From an uncultured Saprospiraceae bacterium (GTDB lineage Bacteria; Bacteroidota; Bacteroidia; Chitinophagales; Saprospiraceae): a DNA stretch of 64,000 nt. The stretch spans positions 1-64,000 of the forward strand of contig CAKZSH010000132.1 in assembly GCA_937918905.1 (NCBI GenBank). The letters run 5' to 3'. Below, in pieces: positions 1 through 9,741 of the stretch. A program made the position numbers and the translations under genes. Position 1 is the stretch's first letter. Each line of letters starts with the position of its first letter. The notes below the pieces were generated by a model. It did not search any database, was not told where the DNA came from, and saw only the letters and a list, made by a program, of their open reading frames with translations.

Positions 1-158
1 GGATGTAAATCCGACTCTCTCATCAAAAAACGTATGATCTAAACGCTTGATTATAAATATTTTAAAATCAATATTATTCGACCGAGAGAGTCGGATTTAC
101 ATCCGACGGCTAAGAAGAAAATTAATAGACACCGTTAAATAAACACCCCCAATTTTGT
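1..158. repeat. Family A palindromic element, copy A1 (cut by window edge)
   Basis: The left arm (GTAAATCCGACTCTCTC) begins at base 4 and pairs with GAGAGAGTCGGATTTAC near 85-101, around an AT-rich loop. The right flank, roughly 104-153 (GGCTAAGAAGAAAATTAATA onwards to a run of C), reappears in reverse complement at about 32643-32690 with 47 identical bases. The left half is missing because the window starts inside it. Confidence 0.85.
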
Positions 159-420
159 CAATCACCAATAACTCCCACAAGTGACACCTTAAAATATCAA
201 ATTGGGAATAACTATTATGTTACGGTACGATGATTGTATTATTTTAAATATATGAGTTAAATTTGCCTCTCTTATAACTCAAACCTCCCACAACCGATAT
301 TTTCCCCTATTTATTATTTACTTTTCCCTAATTCTACGTTAAGCAGACAAATGTCACATAATATCTTAAAAAATATTATCGTTAATGAACAATAAATATA
401 TCTGAACCTTTATATTTTTT

Positions 421-428
421 TAACTTTG
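421..428 (+). promoter_or_regulatory. Bacteroidota -7 box (TAACTTTG)
   Basis: TAACTTTG matches the Bacteroidota -7 consensus TAnnTTTG and lies about 35 bases before the ATG at 463. No clear TTG is seen at -33. It probably drives the lipoprotein-ytxJ-mnmD run. Confidence 0.5.
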
Positions 429-462
429 TGTTTCCTTATAACATATCTAAAACATCTAAAAA

Positions 463-654
463 ATGAAATCGGTAAAACTCAAAAAGATCCTCCCTATCGC
501 AATTTGCTTAATGGCATTAGTTTCTATGACTTCTTGTAATAGAGGTGTAGGTTGCCCAAGCGATTTTTCTATTAATAAAACTGTTGTTGAAAAAGCAGTA
601 GAAACTGCTGCAATAGTTGCTAAAAAAACTGTTCAAAAAGAAATCTTGAAATAA
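463..654 (+). CDS. Small lipoprotein of unknown function
   Basis: This 63-residue protein has a basic N-terminus, a hydrophobic stretch (residues 8-22) and a lipobox ending SMTSC at about residue 25, so it should be exported and lipid-anchored. The mature part is only about 38 residues, lysine- and alanine-rich and predicted helical, with repeated VEKAVETA/VAKK-like heptads. I do not recognise a family. It starts just after a good -7 box and its stop lies 4 bases before the ytxJ start, so the two are probably co-transcribed. Its reality is supported by the lipobox and the promoter; its role is unknown. Confidence 0.7.
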   Translation: MKSVKLKKILPIAICLMALVSMTSCNRGVGCPSDFSINKTVVEKAVETAAIVAKKTVQKEILK

Positions 655-658
655 TATT

Positions 659-1003
659 ATGAATTGGATTCCCTTAGATTCTTTAGATCAATTAAATAAG
701 ATCATTGAACGTTCCAATGAAATTCCTTGCGCTATTTTTAAACATAGCACAAGATGTTCGATCAGTTCCATGGCCAAACTCCGTTTGGAGGGTGATTGGG
801 ATTTTTCAAATAATGACATTGAAGCGTACTATTTAGATTTGATTGCACATCGGGATATTTCGAACCAAATTGCAGAAACCTTTTCTGTTCATCATGAATC
901 ACCTCAAATTTTATTAATTAAAAATGGAGCGTGTACTTATGATTCTTCGCATCTTGATATTACTGTGGACGAACTCAAAGAAGGTTTGACCGCAAAATGG
1001 TAA
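659..1003 (+). CDS. ytxJ: YtxJ-like bacillithiol-system redox protein
   Basis: The 114-residue length and the FKHSTRCSIS motif (about residues 27-36) match the YtxJ family (DUF2847), a thioredoxin-fold protein linked to bacillithiol redox chemistry in Firmicutes and Bacteroidota. The single Cys in TRCS sits where a monothiol bacilliredoxin active site would be. Later strand and helix segments (ESPQILLIKNG) fit the thioredoxin-like fold. The gene overlaps the start of mnmD by 7 bases, which indicates translational coupling. The family assignment is confident; the bacillithiol role is inferred from family knowledge, and no bacillithiol synthesis genes are visible here. Confidence 0.85.
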   Translation: MNWIPLDSLDQLNKIIERSNEIPCAIFKHSTRCSISSMAKLRLEGDWDFSNNDIEAYYLDLIAHRDISNQIAETFSVHHESPQILLIKNGACTYDSSHLDITVDELKEGLTAKW

Positions 1004-1659
1004 ATAATAAAATCTTTACTACAGAAGATGGTTCTCACTCCATGTTCTCTCAAAAACATGGAGTGAGTTATCATTCAAAACATGGAGCCATCCAAGAAAC
1101 GGAACACGTTTTTATTCAGGCTGGTTTCCATCATCAACTTCCTTCCTCCTCACTTTCTATTCTCGATATTGGTTTTGGTACTGGACTTAATGCCTACATG
1201 ACTTACTTGGAAGCAGAAAAGCAAAAAGTTAAGGTAAATTACATGGGTATTGAAGCATTTCCTATTACATTAGATGCCGCTGAAAAACTTAACTTTTCAG
1301 AACTTTTACAACAAGACAATTCCGTATTTCAAAATTTACATATTTTAAGTTGGGGTGAATCTCATTCTATTTCGGAATATTTTACTTTTGAAAAAAGACA
1401 AACCCGTTTTGAATACCTAGATTTTAAAGAACAATTTGATGTGATTTATTTTGATGCATTTGCTCCAAATGCTCAACCCGAATTATGGGAAGAAAATATT
1501 TTACAAAATATGTTTGATGCTTTAAAACCAAATGGGGTACTTACCACTTACTGCGCAAAGGGAGTGGTTAAACGAACTTTTAAAAAAGTAGGCTTTACCA
1601 TTGAAGCAATCCCTGGTCCACCTGGAAAAAGAGAAATGACTCGTGCTTTGAAGATTTGA
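997..1659 (+). CDS. mnmD: tRNA 5-methylaminomethyl-2-thiouridine methyltransferase MnmD
   Basis: This 220-residue stand-alone MnmD-type (DUF752) protein corresponds to the methyltransferase half of MnmC, which makes mnm5s2U at tRNA position 34 from nm5s2U. The SAM-binding motif LDIGFGTGLNAY is near residues 55-66, and the DVIYFDAFAPNAQPELW signature near 146-162 is characteristic of this family. The C-terminal GPPGKREM motif is also typical. It is cytosolic. The ATG overlaps the end of ytxJ, so it is the last gene of this small operon. No FAD domain is fused, as is usual in Bacteroidota. Confidence 0.92.
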   Translation: MVNNKIFTTEDGSHSMFSQKHGVSYHSKHGAIQETEHVFIQAGFHHQLPSSSLSILDIGFGTGLNAYMTYLEAEKQKVKVNYMGIEAFPITLDAAEKLNFSELLQQDNSVFQNLHILSWGESHSISEYFTFEKRQTRFEYLDFKEQFDVIYFDAFAPNAQPELWEENILQNMFDALKPNGVLTTYCAKGVVKRTFKKVGFTIEAIPGPPGKREMTRALKI

Positions 1660-1783
1660 ATTTTGAATAATCAAATCATTTTATTTTTTAGTTATCTTCT
1701 TAATTAATATCATTTTCGCCAACCTTTTCTTGAAAAAAAATCGTCATATATTATGACGACAATTTTTCACCTAAAAAAATATA

Positions 1784-3157
1784 ATGATGAAAAAAGCCAT
1801 ACTATTAACCGTTACCTTTCTTTGTTTATTTTTTATTGGAAAAGCCACTCATAATGTTGGAGGAGAAATTACTGTGAAACAAACTGGAACGCTTGAATAT
1901 GAAGCCACTATTCACACCTATACCATTGCCTCTTCTATTCCAGCTGATAGAGATAGTCTAAACATTTGTTGGGGAGATGGAGTATGTGAATGGGTAGCAA
2001 GAGATACTTCCTATTTGGTTGGAAATAATCTTAAGTATAATCGGTATCCTAAAATACATACTTATTCGAGTCAAAACACCTACACCATTTCTATGACTGA
2101 TCCTAATAGAATTGGTGGAATTTTGAACATACCAATTTCTAGTAATATTCCATTTCATATCGAAACGACTATTGTTGTAAACGATCTTCAAAATAGTACA
2201 CCTATTATTAAAAATCCTATTTCTGATTTGGCATATGTTGGGCAAGTATATCAGCATAATCCAATAGCTTTTGATTGTGATGGAGACAGTCTTACTTACG
2301 AATTCAATATTCCTTTACAAGGAATTGGAAGCCCTATTCCTAATTTTTCTTTGCCCGATCAAATTTTCGTAAGTCTAGATAATATTTTAGAAATTAATTC
2401 AGAAAATGGAACGATCACATGGAGTGTGCCCCAACAAGCTGGACTTTACACAATTGCAATAAAAATTTCAGAATTTCGAGGGGATAATTTATTGAGTACG
2501 ACCATCCGAGACTTTCAAATTTCAGTATTGCCAGACTTTAATCTGTCTCCTGAAATCACTACTAATTTATTAGCAGAGCAAATGACATTGAGTGTTGGAG
2601 ACACTTTAAATTTTGATGTAACAGGAGTTGACCCTAGTGGAGAAAATCTTTTGTTGCAATGTTCTGGTCAACCTTTTTTATTGAACCACCCTCCTACTTT
2701 TGATGCCCCTACTGATTTTCAGGATGGGCCCATTACTACTAATTTTGATTGGGTGATTACTGACGATCATGTTTTATTTAGTCCTCACTATATTGTTTTT
2801 AGACTAGAAGAACGTGGAGAAAATTCTGTTGAAGGATTAACAAAATACAAAGTCATCAAAGTTTCCATCAATGATTCTCCAACCAATACAGACGATTTAT
2901 TTGAAAATTTAGAATATAAAATTTTCCCAAACCCAATAACAGAAGGGATCTTAAATGTCAAATTCAATGATGATTTCTTAGGAGAAAAAATAATTTGGCA
3001 AGTATTTAGTCTGGATGGAAAACTATTGTTAGAAAACCTAATGAATATTTATGAATTACAACAAACAATTGATTTACAAGGACTTATAAAAGGTAATTAT
3101 ATTTTCACAGTCTCTTCTGCAACTAACTCAATAAGTAATATAATCACAATCAATTAA
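1784..3157 (+). CDS. Secreted protein with type IX sorting tail
   Basis: The 457-residue protein has a signal peptide (MMKKAILLTVTFLCLFFIGKA). The mature N-terminus THNVGGEITVKQTG resembles the start of large Bacteroidota surface adhesin-like proteins. The middle (about 150-360) is beta-rich, with Ig/cadherin-like stretches (AGLYTIAIKISEFRG, GLYTI-type strands). The C-terminus (from KIFPNP, about residue 378, to the end) is a type A T9SS sorting domain with the usual FPNP, GKLL and KGNY motifs, so it should be passed through the type IX system to the surface. Binding partner and substrate are unknown. The stop codon lies inside the palindromic terminator shared with the convergent gene. Confidence 0.85.
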   Translation: MMKKAILLTVTFLCLFFIGKATHNVGGEITVKQTGTLEYEATIHTYTIASSIPADRDSLNICWGDGVCEWVARDTSYLVGNNLKYNRYPKIHTYSSQNTYTISMTDPNRIGGILNIPISSNIPFHIETTIVVNDLQNSTPIIKNPISDLAYVGQVYQHNPIAFDCDGDSLTYEFNIPLQGIGSPIPNFSLPDQIFVSLDNILEINSENGTITWSVPQQAGLYTIAIKISEFRGDNLLSTTIRDFQISVLPDFNLSPEITTNLLAEQMTLSVGDTLNFDVTGVDPSGENLLLQCSGQPFLLNHPPTFDAPTDFQDGPITTNFDWVITDDHVLFSPHYIVFRLEERGENSVEGLTKYKVIKVSINDSPTNTDDLFENLEYKIFPNPITEGILNVKFNDDFLGEKIIWQVFSLDGKLLLENLMNIYELQQTIDLQGLIKGNYIFTVSSATNSISNIITIN

Positions 3158-3205
3158 AATGTAAAAGCGGTGTTGGAAATATTTCCAACACCGCTTTTAC
3201 ATTTT
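3156..3205. terminator. Perfect 25-bp loopless palindrome between convergent genes
   Basis: The two 25-base arms are exact reverse complements with no spacer, centred between 3180 and 3181. They contain AAAAGCGGTGTTGG and end in A and T runs on both sides. The element starts inside the stop codon of the upstream plus-strand gene and ends one base before the stop codon of the minus-strand gene, so it can act as a bidirectional intrinsic terminator. Confidence 0.9.
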
Positions 3206-4504
3206 CTACAAATCATATTGCTTAATCTTTCGATAAAGCGTTCTTTCCGAAATGCCTAGTTCTTCAGCAGCTTCCTTTCTTCTACCTTTGTATTTTTTTA
3301 AAGCCTTATCAATCATTTGTTTTTCCATAGCTTCCAAAGAAAGTGTTTCTTCTACTACCTCCGCATGATCGAAATCTGGATTTTCAATGATTATAGGTTG
3401 ACCTTCATTCGGGCTATAAACATCTTCGGGATTTTGATAATTGCTCTGCGGATTTTGAAATCTATTGGAAAGTTCTTCTCGATAATCTTCTCGACTAGAG
3501 GAGTTAGGAAATTTAGGTGCATCCAATTGTCGTAAATTTCTCAAATCAGGAACCTTTAAATCATTTCGTTTTATCATTTCAAAAACCAAAGATTTCAGAT
3601 CATTCAAATCCGATTTCATTTCAAATAACAACTTGTATAAAATCTCTCGTTCCTCAAATGAATTACTATCACTTCCATTATTTTTTCCATTACCAATTAC
3701 GGGTAAATTTCTTTTTAGAAGCTGTGGATTAGCATCAATTAATTCTTCTGCAGTAACGATTTTATTTTCTGACATCAGAGAAACCCGTTCAGCAATATTT
3801 TTTAATTCTCTGATATTTCCTTTCCAAGAATAATTTTCTAAAACCAATTGTGCTTTTTCATCCAAACGTACAGGAGTGGCTCGGTATTTATCTGCAAAAT
3901 CAGAAGCAAATTTTCGGAACAAGATAGAAATATCTTCAGGGCGTTCTCTCAAAGGAGGAACTTTTATCGTAACTGTATTCAAACGATAATATAAATCTTC
4001 TCGAAATTTTCCTTTTTGAATTCTATCCTCCAAATCAACATTGGTTGCTGCAATTACTCGTACATCCGTTTTATTGATCTTATTGGAACCTACTCGAATA
4101 AACTCTCCTGATTCTAAAACTCGAAGTAAATATTGTTGAGTCTCCTGTGGCATTTCTCCAATTTCATCTAGAAAAATTGTTCCACCATTTACGGTTTCAA
4201 AATACCCTTTACGATCACTTGATGCTCCCGTAAATGCACCTTTCTCATGCCCAAACAATTCGGAATTGATAGTACCTGCTGGAATCGCTCCACAGTTAAT
4301 CGCTATAAATTGATTGTGCTTTCTTGGACTTAAGGAATGGATAATTTTGGAAAAAACTTCTTTTCCTACTCCGCTCTCTCCCTGCACCAAAACCGATAAA
4401 TCAGTAGGTGCCACACGTACCGCAGTTCCTAATGCAATGTCCAATACATCAGAAGAACCAATTATCCCAAATCGTTGCTTTATAGATTGAAGATTTTTAC
4501 TCAT
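3206..4504 (-). CDS. Sigma-54-dependent transcriptional activator (AAA+, Fis-type HTH)
   Basis: The 432-residue protein begins directly with the sigma-54 interaction AAA+ domain: Walker A GESGVGKE near residues 42-49, the GAFTGA loop near 89-94, then Walker B FLDEIGEM. There is no N-terminal receiver, GAF or PAS domain, so activity is probably set by partner proteins or expression level. A long polar linker (about 270-385, rich in Asn, Glu and Pro) leads to a C-terminal Fis-type helix-turn-helix ([20 protein letters not shown]). It lies downstream of miaB on the same strand, an arrangement I know from other Bacteroidota. The target genes cannot be named from this sequence. Confidence 0.93.
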   Translation of the reverse strand: MSKNLQSIKQRFGIIGSSDVLDIALGTAVRVAPTDLSVLVQGESGVGKEVFSKIIHSLSPRKHNQFIAINCGAIPAGTINSELFGHEKGAFTGASSDRKGYFETVNGGTIFLDEIGEMPQETQQYLLRVLESGEFIRVGSNKINKTDVRVIAATNVDLEDRIQKGKFREDLYYRLNTVTIKVPPLRERPEDISILFRKFASDFADKYRATPVRLDEKAQLVLENYSWKGNIRELKNIAERVSLMSENKIVTAEELIDANPQLLKRNLPVIGNGKNNGSDSNSFEEREILYKLLFEMKSDLNDLKSLVFEMIKRNDLKVPDLRNLRQLDAPKFPNSSSREDYREELSNRFQNPQSNYQNPEDVYSPNEGQPIIIENPDFDHAEVVEETLSLEAMEKQMIDKALKKYKGRRKEAAEELGISERTLYRKIKQYDL

Positions 4505-4513
4505 ATTTTTTTT

Positions 4514-4639
4514 TGACGGTGAACGGTAGACGGTTGACGGTCGCTGCGCTTGACGGTTCGAATAATTTTGATTTTAAGATTTTCGAACCGTCAAGCGTAG
4601 CGTCCGTCAACCGTCAAGCGAAGCGACCGTCTACCGTTT
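4514..4639. repeat. Long imperfect palindrome built from GACGGT words
   Basis: The left arm (4514-4562) repeats words such as GACGGTTGACGG and GCGCTTGACGG. The right arm (4581-4639) is its complement, with one extra repeated unit of about 16 bases. The stem is over 40 bp. It fills the gap between miaB and the sigma-54 gene, so it may terminate or attenuate transcription between them. Confidence 0.85.
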
Positions 4640-4644
4640 TTTTA

Positions 4645-6078
4645 TTAAGAAACAATTTCTCCTTTTAAGGTTGCACTTGTTATTTCATTCACTTTTACCA
4701 TCACATAATCACCTGGTTTGCAATCTCCTTTTTTGGAAAAAACGATCATTTTGTTTTGCGAATTTCTTCCTTTGAATTGGTCTTTACTTTTCTTTGAATT
4801 CCCTTCAATTAAAACTTTATACGTTTTGCCAAGGTCTTTTTGATTTTGCTCATATGATACCTCTCGTTGCATATCTACAATTTCTTGCAATCGTCGTTTT
4901 TTAACTTTCAACGGAATATCATCTTCATACTTTCGAGCGGCAAGAGTGCCTGGTCTTTCTGAATAATAAAACGTATAACTATAAGTGAATTTTGCCCACT
5001 TCACCATTTCTACTGATTCTCTATGTTCCTCTTCTGTCTCCGTACAAAAACCAGCAATGATGTCAGATGAAATCGCACAATCAGGAATGATTCGATAAAT
5101 AGATTCCACCCTTTCTCTATACCAATCTGCATCATAAGTTCTATTCATCAATTTCAATACTCGACTATTACCACTTTGAACAGGTAAATGAATATAATTA
5201 CAAATATTTTCGTAAGCTGCAATCGTATGAATAACTTCATCTGTAATATCCTTAGGATGTGAGGTAGAAAATCGAACACGCATTTCAGGACTTACCTTTG
5301 CAACAGCTTCTAATAAATTTGCAAAATTCACCACTTCTTTAGTCTCAGGATTTTCCCATTTATAGGAATCTACATTTTGACCTAACAAAGTAACTTCTTT
5401 AAATCCATTTTCAAGGAGTTCTGTCGCCTCTGCAATAATGCTAAATAAATTTCGACTTCTTTCACGTCCACGTGTATACGGTACTACACAAAAGGAACAC
5501 ATATTATCGCACCCTCGCATAATTGAAATAAATCCTGAGACTCCATTTGATGACAAACGCAAAGGACTAATTTCTGCATAAGTTTCTTCACGAGAGAGAA
5601 AAACATTTACCCCTTTTTGACCACCTTCCGCTTCAGCTACCAACTTTGGTAAATCTCGATATGCATCAGGGCCAACTACCATATCTACTAATTTTTCTTC
5701 TTCAAGAAATTTAGTCTTTAACCTTTCTGCCATACAACCTAAAACACCTACAAGGGTCCCTGGTTTTTCTTTTTTTATTTTATCAAACTCACGTAATCTC
5801 TGTCGAACTCTTTGCTCTGCTTTTTCTCTAATCGAACAAGTATTGATCAAAATCAAATCAGATTCTTCCATAATTCGAGTTGGGGCAAAACCACTCTCCG
5901 CCAAAATAGAAGCGACAATTTCACTATCGCTAAAATTCATTTGACAACCATAACTTTCGATATAAAATTTCTTCCCATCTTCATTTACTACAGGCTGGTC
6001 TTTAAAAAACACCTCGCCCTGCTTGCTCTCTTCAAGTGGCTTATTCAAATCCGGAATAGTTGGATTATTATCGTACAT
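4645..6078 (-). CDS. miaB: tRNA-2-methylthio-N6-dimethylallyladenosine synthase MiaB
   Basis: This 477-residue radical-SAM methylthiotransferase adds the 2-methylthio group to i6A37 of tRNA. The N-terminal UPF0004 domain has conserved cysteines in [25 protein letters not shown] and GVLGCMAE. The radical-SAM cluster motif is [19 protein letters not shown]. The C-terminal TRAM domain ends near the stop ([14 protein letters not shown] onwards). Length and motifs match MiaB rather than MtaB or RimO. It is followed by the sigma-54 activator on the same strand, with a long palindrome between them. Confidence 0.96.
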   Translation of the reverse strand: MYDNNPTIPDLNKPLEESKQGEVFFKDQPVVNEDGKKFYIESYGCQMNFSDSEIVASILAESGFAPTRIMEESDLILINTCSIREKAEQRVRQRLREFDKIKKEKPGTLVGVLGCMAERLKTKFLEEEKLVDMVVGPDAYRDLPKLVAEAEGGQKGVNVFLSREETYAEISPLRLSSNGVSGFISIMRGCDNMCSFCVVPYTRGRERSRNLFSIIAEATELLENGFKEVTLLGQNVDSYKWENPETKEVVNFANLLEAVAKVSPEMRVRFSTSHPKDITDEVIHTIAAYENICNYIHLPVQSGNSRVLKLMNRTYDADWYRERVESIYRIIPDCAISSDIIAGFCTETEEEHRESVEMVKWAKFTYSYTFYYSERPGTLAARKYEDDIPLKVKKRRLQEIVDMQREVSYEQNQKDLGKTYKVLIEGNSKKSKDQFKGRNSQNKMIVFSKKGDCKPGDYVMVKVNEITSATLKGEIVS

Positions 6079-6097
6079 CGCTTTAATTTATTATTCG

Positions 6098-6238
6098 TAA
6101 TTAATCAGTATTGGAGAGGTACACGAGTCAAGGTTTGACTTCTCAAGTCAAGCCTTGACTTATAAGAACATCAATATAAGTAAAGGCCTTATTTTCAAGT
6201 CGGACCTTGACTCGTGTACAGCCAATGCTGAATAATTA
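6098..6238. repeat. Family B palindromic element, copy B1
   Basis: The arms GTACACGAGTCAAGGTTTGACTT and its near complement ending ACTCGTGTAC bracket an AT-rich centre. The stem extends outward on both sides (TCAGTATTGG against CCAATGCTGA). Copies at 14824-14975 and, degenerate, at 27785-27890 share the arm and inner words. Confidence 0.85.
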
Positions 6239-6374
6239 CTATTATTCTATTAAAAAAAATTCGACCGCAAATATAATGATTTTTTTATGCAAATGTGACA
6301 GAATGGCAGTTTTAAATGTGGCAAATTTAGATTGTTTAAGCCCTCAATACTAGGCTTGGAAAGAGAAATTCATT

Positions 6375-6547
6375 TTAGGGAGTAGTAAATAAATACCCTA
6401 GCCATCTGAAGGCTTCTTTTTCAATATGATTTCGCTTCGCTATGAAAAAATGAAGCCGTACCGAAGGGTATGCCTTAATTTTTTCATTTACTCATATTAA
6501 AAAATAATCTCTTCATATGGGTAGGGTATTTAATTCCTACCCCCTTA
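6375..6547. repeat. Nested inverted repeat
   Basis: The outer arms (GGGAGTAGTAAATAAATACC and its complement near 6520-6547) enclose further pairs: GAAGGCTTC with GAAGCC, and TCAATATGA with TCATATTA. It is intergenic between miaB and fhs. A similar GGGAGTAGGAATTAAATTAA string occurs near 45203. No coding content is seen. Confidence 0.7.
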
Positions 6548-6549
6548 AT

Positions 6550-6690
6550 AAAAAAAGATTCAAAATTATGGATTTTTCTAGCCACATATTATGCAGATTT
6601 TATGATTTTCCTCTAATGCCTTTTTTCGAAAAATCATGAAAATCTGCGTAATCTGCGGCTAAAAAAATCCATAATTTTGAATCAAAAAAA
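6550..6690. repeat. Long inverted repeat upstream of fhs
   Basis: The 27-base outer arms (6557-6583 and 6657-6683; GATTCAAAATTATGGATTTT) pair almost perfectly. An inner pair (GCAGATTTTATGATTTT with AAAATCATGAAAATCTGC) extends the structure. It is separate from the preceding palindrome by only a few bases, so the miaB-fhs gap carries three large hairpins in a row. Confidence 0.8.
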
Positions 6691-6749
6691 CAATACAAAT
6701 TAACTTTCATGTACTAACTTTAGCTCATTAAAAATAAAACCATAATTCA

Positions 6750-8426
6750 ATGAAATCAGATATCGAAATTGCAAGAAAAATAAAATTAAAGCCCATCCAA
6801 AAAATTGCTGAAAAATTAAAGGTCAAAGAAAAAGACCTTCAGCTATATGGAAAATACAAAGCAAAATTGCCTTTATCATTAATCAAAAAAGGCAATATTA
6901 AAAAAAGCAAACTCATCTTAGTTACAGCCATTTCCCCTACTCCAGCAGGTGAAGGGAAAACCACTATGTCCATCGGTCTGACTCAAGGGATGAATCGAAT
7001 TGGAAAAAAAACAACAGTAGTTTTACGGGAACCTTCCCTTGGTCCAGTCTTTGGAATCAAAGGAGGGGCAACTGGAGGTGGATGGTCACAAGTGTTACCT
7101 ATGGAAGATATCAACCTTCATTTTACTGGTGATTTTTCTGCAATCGAAAAAGCGCATAATTTATTAGCAGCCTTGATTGATAATAATATTCAAAACAAAA
7201 ATGCTGATCTCAATTTAAATATTGACCCACGAACAGTACTGTGGAAAAGAGTGATGGATATGAATGATCGAGCATTGCGTGATGTGGTCATCGGACTAGG
7301 TGGAACAGGATCAGGGATTCCTAGGGAAACAGGATTTGATATTACGGCTGCTTCCGAGATTATGGCGATTCTTTGTTTATCTGATGATTTAGAAGATTTA
7401 AAAACTAGACTAGGAAATATTTTTGTTGGTTTTACTTTTGGGAAAAAACCAATTTACGCAAGAGATTTAAAAGCACATGGTGCGATGACCGCTTTGCTCA
7501 AAGATGCTATCAAACCCAATCTAGTTCAAACCCTTGAGGGCAATCCTGCAATCATTCACGGTGGCCCTTTTGCCAATATCGCTCAAGGAACAAATACTGT
7601 GATTGCTACTCGAATGGGCATGTCTCTTTCTGATTATGTTGTAACAGAAGCAGGTTTTGGATGTGATTTAGGTGCTGAAAAATTCTTAGATATAAAATGC
7701 GTAAGTGCTGGACTTTCTCCTAAAGCCGTTGTCCTTGTGGCTACCATTCGAGCATTAAAATATCATGGGGGTGCTGATTTAAAATCATTAAATCGGTCAA
7801 ATGTAAAAGCAGTCAAAGCTGGTTTGGAAAATTTGGAAAAGCATATTGAAAATGTTTTACAATTTGGAATTCAACCTGTGGTTGCCATCAATAAATTCAC
7901 TTCAGATACTCCTGCCGAGATAAAAGCCATACAAGAAAAATGTGAAAGCTTAAATGTAAAAGCGGTGTTATGCAATGTCTGGGGAGAAGGAGGTAAAGGT
8001 GCAATTGAACTCGCCAAGGAGGTAGCGAAAGTAGCAGATAATTCTAAAAATAAATTTACTCCAATGTATGATTGGGATTGGAGTGTAGAGAAAAAAATAG
8101 AAGCTGTCGCTACAAAAATCTATGGTGCTAAAGCCATTGACTACACTCGTAAAGCTAAGGCAGATCTCAGAAAAATTAAACGATTAGGTTTGGAAAAACT
8201 TCCTGTTTGTATAGCTAAAACTCAAAAATCACTTTCTGATAATCCTAAATTATTGGGTCGCCCAAAAGATTTTCTAGTAACAGTAAGAGAAATTGAAATT
8301 GCAGCAGGTGCTAATTTTTTAATTCCAATAACTGGAAATATTATGCGAATGCCTGGGCTTCCTTCAGTTCCATCTGCAGAGCATATTGATATTGATAAAA
8401 ATGGAAATATTTCTGGGTTATTTTAA
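6750..8426 (+). CDS. fhs: Formate--tetrahydrofolate ligase
   Basis: The 558-residue protein is a full-length FTHFS, making 10-formyl-THF from formate, ATP and THF in one-carbon metabolism. The P-loop is TPAGEGKTTMSIGL (about residues 66-79). Other family signatures are visible: REPSLGPVFGIKGGATGGG, the LTGDFSAI-type motif (FTGDFSAIEKAHNLLA), and the C-terminal PGLPSVPSAE. It is cytosolic and normally a tetramer. It stands alone between a hairpin-filled gap and a strong terminator, so it is probably monocistronic. The start ATG is the first in frame. Confidence 0.97.
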   Translation: MKSDIEIARKIKLKPIQKIAEKLKVKEKDLQLYGKYKAKLPLSLIKKGNIKKSKLILVTAISPTPAGEGKTTMSIGLTQGMNRIGKKTTVVLREPSLGPVFGIKGGATGGGWSQVLPMEDINLHFTGDFSAIEKAHNLLAALIDNNIQNKNADLNLNIDPRTVLWKRVMDMNDRALRDVVIGLGGTGSGIPRETGFDITAASEIMAILCLSDDLEDLKTRLGNIFVGFTFGKKPIYARDLKAHGAMTALLKDAIKPNLVQTLEGNPAIIHGGPFANIAQGTNTVIATRMGMSLSDYVVTEAGFGCDLGAEKFLDIKCVSAGLSPKAVVLVATIRALKYHGGADLKSLNRSNVKAVKAGLENLEKHIENVLQFGIQPVVAINKFTSDTPAEIKAIQEKCESLNVKAVLCNVWGEGGKGAIELAKEVAKVADNSKNKFTPMYDWDWSVEKKIEAVATKIYGAKAIDYTRKAKADLRKIKRLGLEKLPVCIAKTQKSLSDNPKLLGRPKDFLVTVREIEIAAGANFLIPITGNIMRMPGLPSVPSAEHIDIDKNGNISGLF

Positions 8427-8437
8427 TATAATCTCTG

Positions 8438-8482
8438 CTCACAAGGTGAATTGAACTCGCCTTGTGAGTCATTTTAATTTTT
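8438..8482 (+). terminator. Intrinsic terminator after fhs
   Basis: The stem CTCACAAGGTGA / TCGCCTTGTGAG (8438-8449 and 8457-8468) is followed by a T-rich tail, 12 bases past the fhs stop. Confidence 0.85.
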
Positions 8483-8561
8483 TGAAAATAGTATTCTAAG
8501 ACCAATCTTATTTTCGAAAATCAACACTAATTAATCCAAGTTGCAGATAATTGGATATGAG

Positions 8562-8738
8562 ATGTTTAATAATAGTAACTATCGTTCTCATGTTGTTTTG
8601 ATAGGTGATAATCATGGTTTTGTATTGCTAGCTAATGGTCATCAATCAAAAGAGAGATCAATTGCAGCTTTAAAAGGGCAAGCAATTGTTTTAAATAAAA
8701 TTTCTGAATTATTGAATATTTTGCCCGCTACCCTCTAA
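8562..8738 (+). CDS. Small hypothetical protein, doubtful
   Basis: An ORF of 58 codons begins at the in-frame ATG of 8562 (the track uses TTG at 8541). The product (MFNNSNYRSHVVLIG...) is mixed alpha/beta in composition, without a signal peptide or membrane segment. I recognise no family, although the phrase VLLANGHQSKERSIAALKG vaguely resembles DUF1508-like small proteins. Codon use is similar to neighbours. It ends just before a degenerate family A palindrome. It could be a real small gene, a remnant, or chance. Confidence 0.35.
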   Translation: MFNNSNYRSHVVLIGDNHGFVLLANGHQSKERSIAALKGQAIVLNKISELLNILPATL

Positions 8739-8744
8739 AAGTAA

Positions 8745-8828
8745 AAAAATTCGACTCTCTCAAATTGTTTAGAGATTCATAAACCAATATCGTTTGTGAT
8801 ATAGTTTTACGGAGAGAGCCGAATTAAA
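8745..8828. repeat. Degenerate family A palindrome, copy A2
   Basis: The arms ATTCGACTCTCTC and GGAGAGAGCCGAATT match the inner arms of family A (CCGACTCTCTC / GAGAGAGTCGG), but the outer GTAAATCC part is lost. It lies between the small ORF and a convergent minus-strand gene. Confidence 0.75.
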
Positions 8829-8840
8829 ATATTGCTTTAA

Positions 8841-9305
8841 CTATTTTCTTACAATAGCTAAAAGCGTATTGATAAAAAAAAGAAGTTGAGCAAAAATCAG
8901 AAAACTTGCGATAGAAATTGTTGAGGTAAACACATCTGAAAAGTAAAAGGCTACAAATACTTCTCCGCTAGAAACTTTCCATAACAATGCTAATACAGCT
9001 GTTATCGATAATCCTAAATGCATCATACTTAGTTTGTAATCTGTACGAATTTGAAAGCCTCTATTCACCAATGCATATAATCCTCCAAGGAGAAAAAACA
9101 AGGATGAAATTCCAATCAACACAAAATAAAAGGGAGCTACGATTAGGGTTTCCCAATAATACATTTCCACACTTTTAAATGGGTTAAAAAGAATAAACAT
9201 AAAGGCAAAAAGCAAAAAGAAAAAGCCAGTAAGACTAAATATCCAATCTACTTTTCTTTGGAATGGAGCACGGTGGTAGACCACCATTGTTTCGTCTAAT
9301 AACAT
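8841..9305 (-). CDS. Four-helix membrane protein of unknown function
   Basis: I place the start at the internal ATG at 9305 (MLLDETMVVYHRAPFQRK), since the 30 residues before it in the track look non-native and leave no promoter room. The resulting 154-residue protein has about four hydrophobic segments (WIFSLTGFFFLLFAFMFILF, TLIVAPFYFVLIGISSLFFLL, LGLSITAVLALLW, ISIASFLIFAQLLFFINTLL). No family is recognised. It should sit in the inner membrane. It shares its strand with pdhB but is separated from it by about 430 bases, so it is probably an independent unit. Confidence 0.7.
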   Translation of the reverse strand: MLLDETMVVYHRAPFQRKVDWIFSLTGFFFLLFAFMFILFNPFKSVEMYYWETLIVAPFYFVLIGISSLFFLLGGLYALVNRGFQIRTDYKLSMMHLGLSITAVLALLWKVSSGEVFVAFYFSDVFTSTISIASFLIFAQLLFFINTLLAIVRK

Positions 9306-9741
9306 GATTGTTTTTGGAATAAGTGGACTTATATTTTCGAAGTTATGGTGGTTTCGATTTTTTTTTAAATCTAATAATAGATGAATTAATACCAATTCAG
9401 ATATTGATTAGAATCAAAAATCTAATTCCTAATAACCTCCGCAAAAATTTAAGACCTTTGTTAGTAAATAGAGAGAAATAACATTTTACAATTATTTTGT
9501 AAAATAATTACTAACGGGATTGGGAAGAATGGATTCTCTCTTAGTATGTTGTAACGAATATATGTATAACAATAAATAAAACAAAAGAAATACAGATTTT
9601 TCTAATCTTTTTTTATTTCAAATAAATAAAATACACAATCGTAACAAGTTGATTGCCAAATACTTACGCCTATCTTGTAAACAAGATAGGCGCGAATCAA
9701 AATCTTAAATTTATTTGAATTCAGCTAAAGCGAAATTCAAT
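9306..9741. other. Intergenic gap, AT-rich, with one hairpin
   Basis: No gene is evident. A perfect 11-bp stem (CGCCTATCTTG / CAAGATAGGCG, 9667-9692) lies about 50 bases past the pdhB stop on the minus strand and may end pdhB transcription, although it lacks a U tract. A second hairpin near 9470-9515 pairs TTAGTAA and ATTTTACAA with complements. Confidence 0.6.

Noticed and set aside
1-158. CRISPR-like repeats in family A flank
   Set aside because: Copies are dispersed, palindromic and not evenly spaced; there are no spacers and no cas genes.
3317-3833. Three overlapping plus-strand ORFs opposite the sigma-54 gene
   Set aside because: They are shadows of the confident minus-strand gene in other frames.
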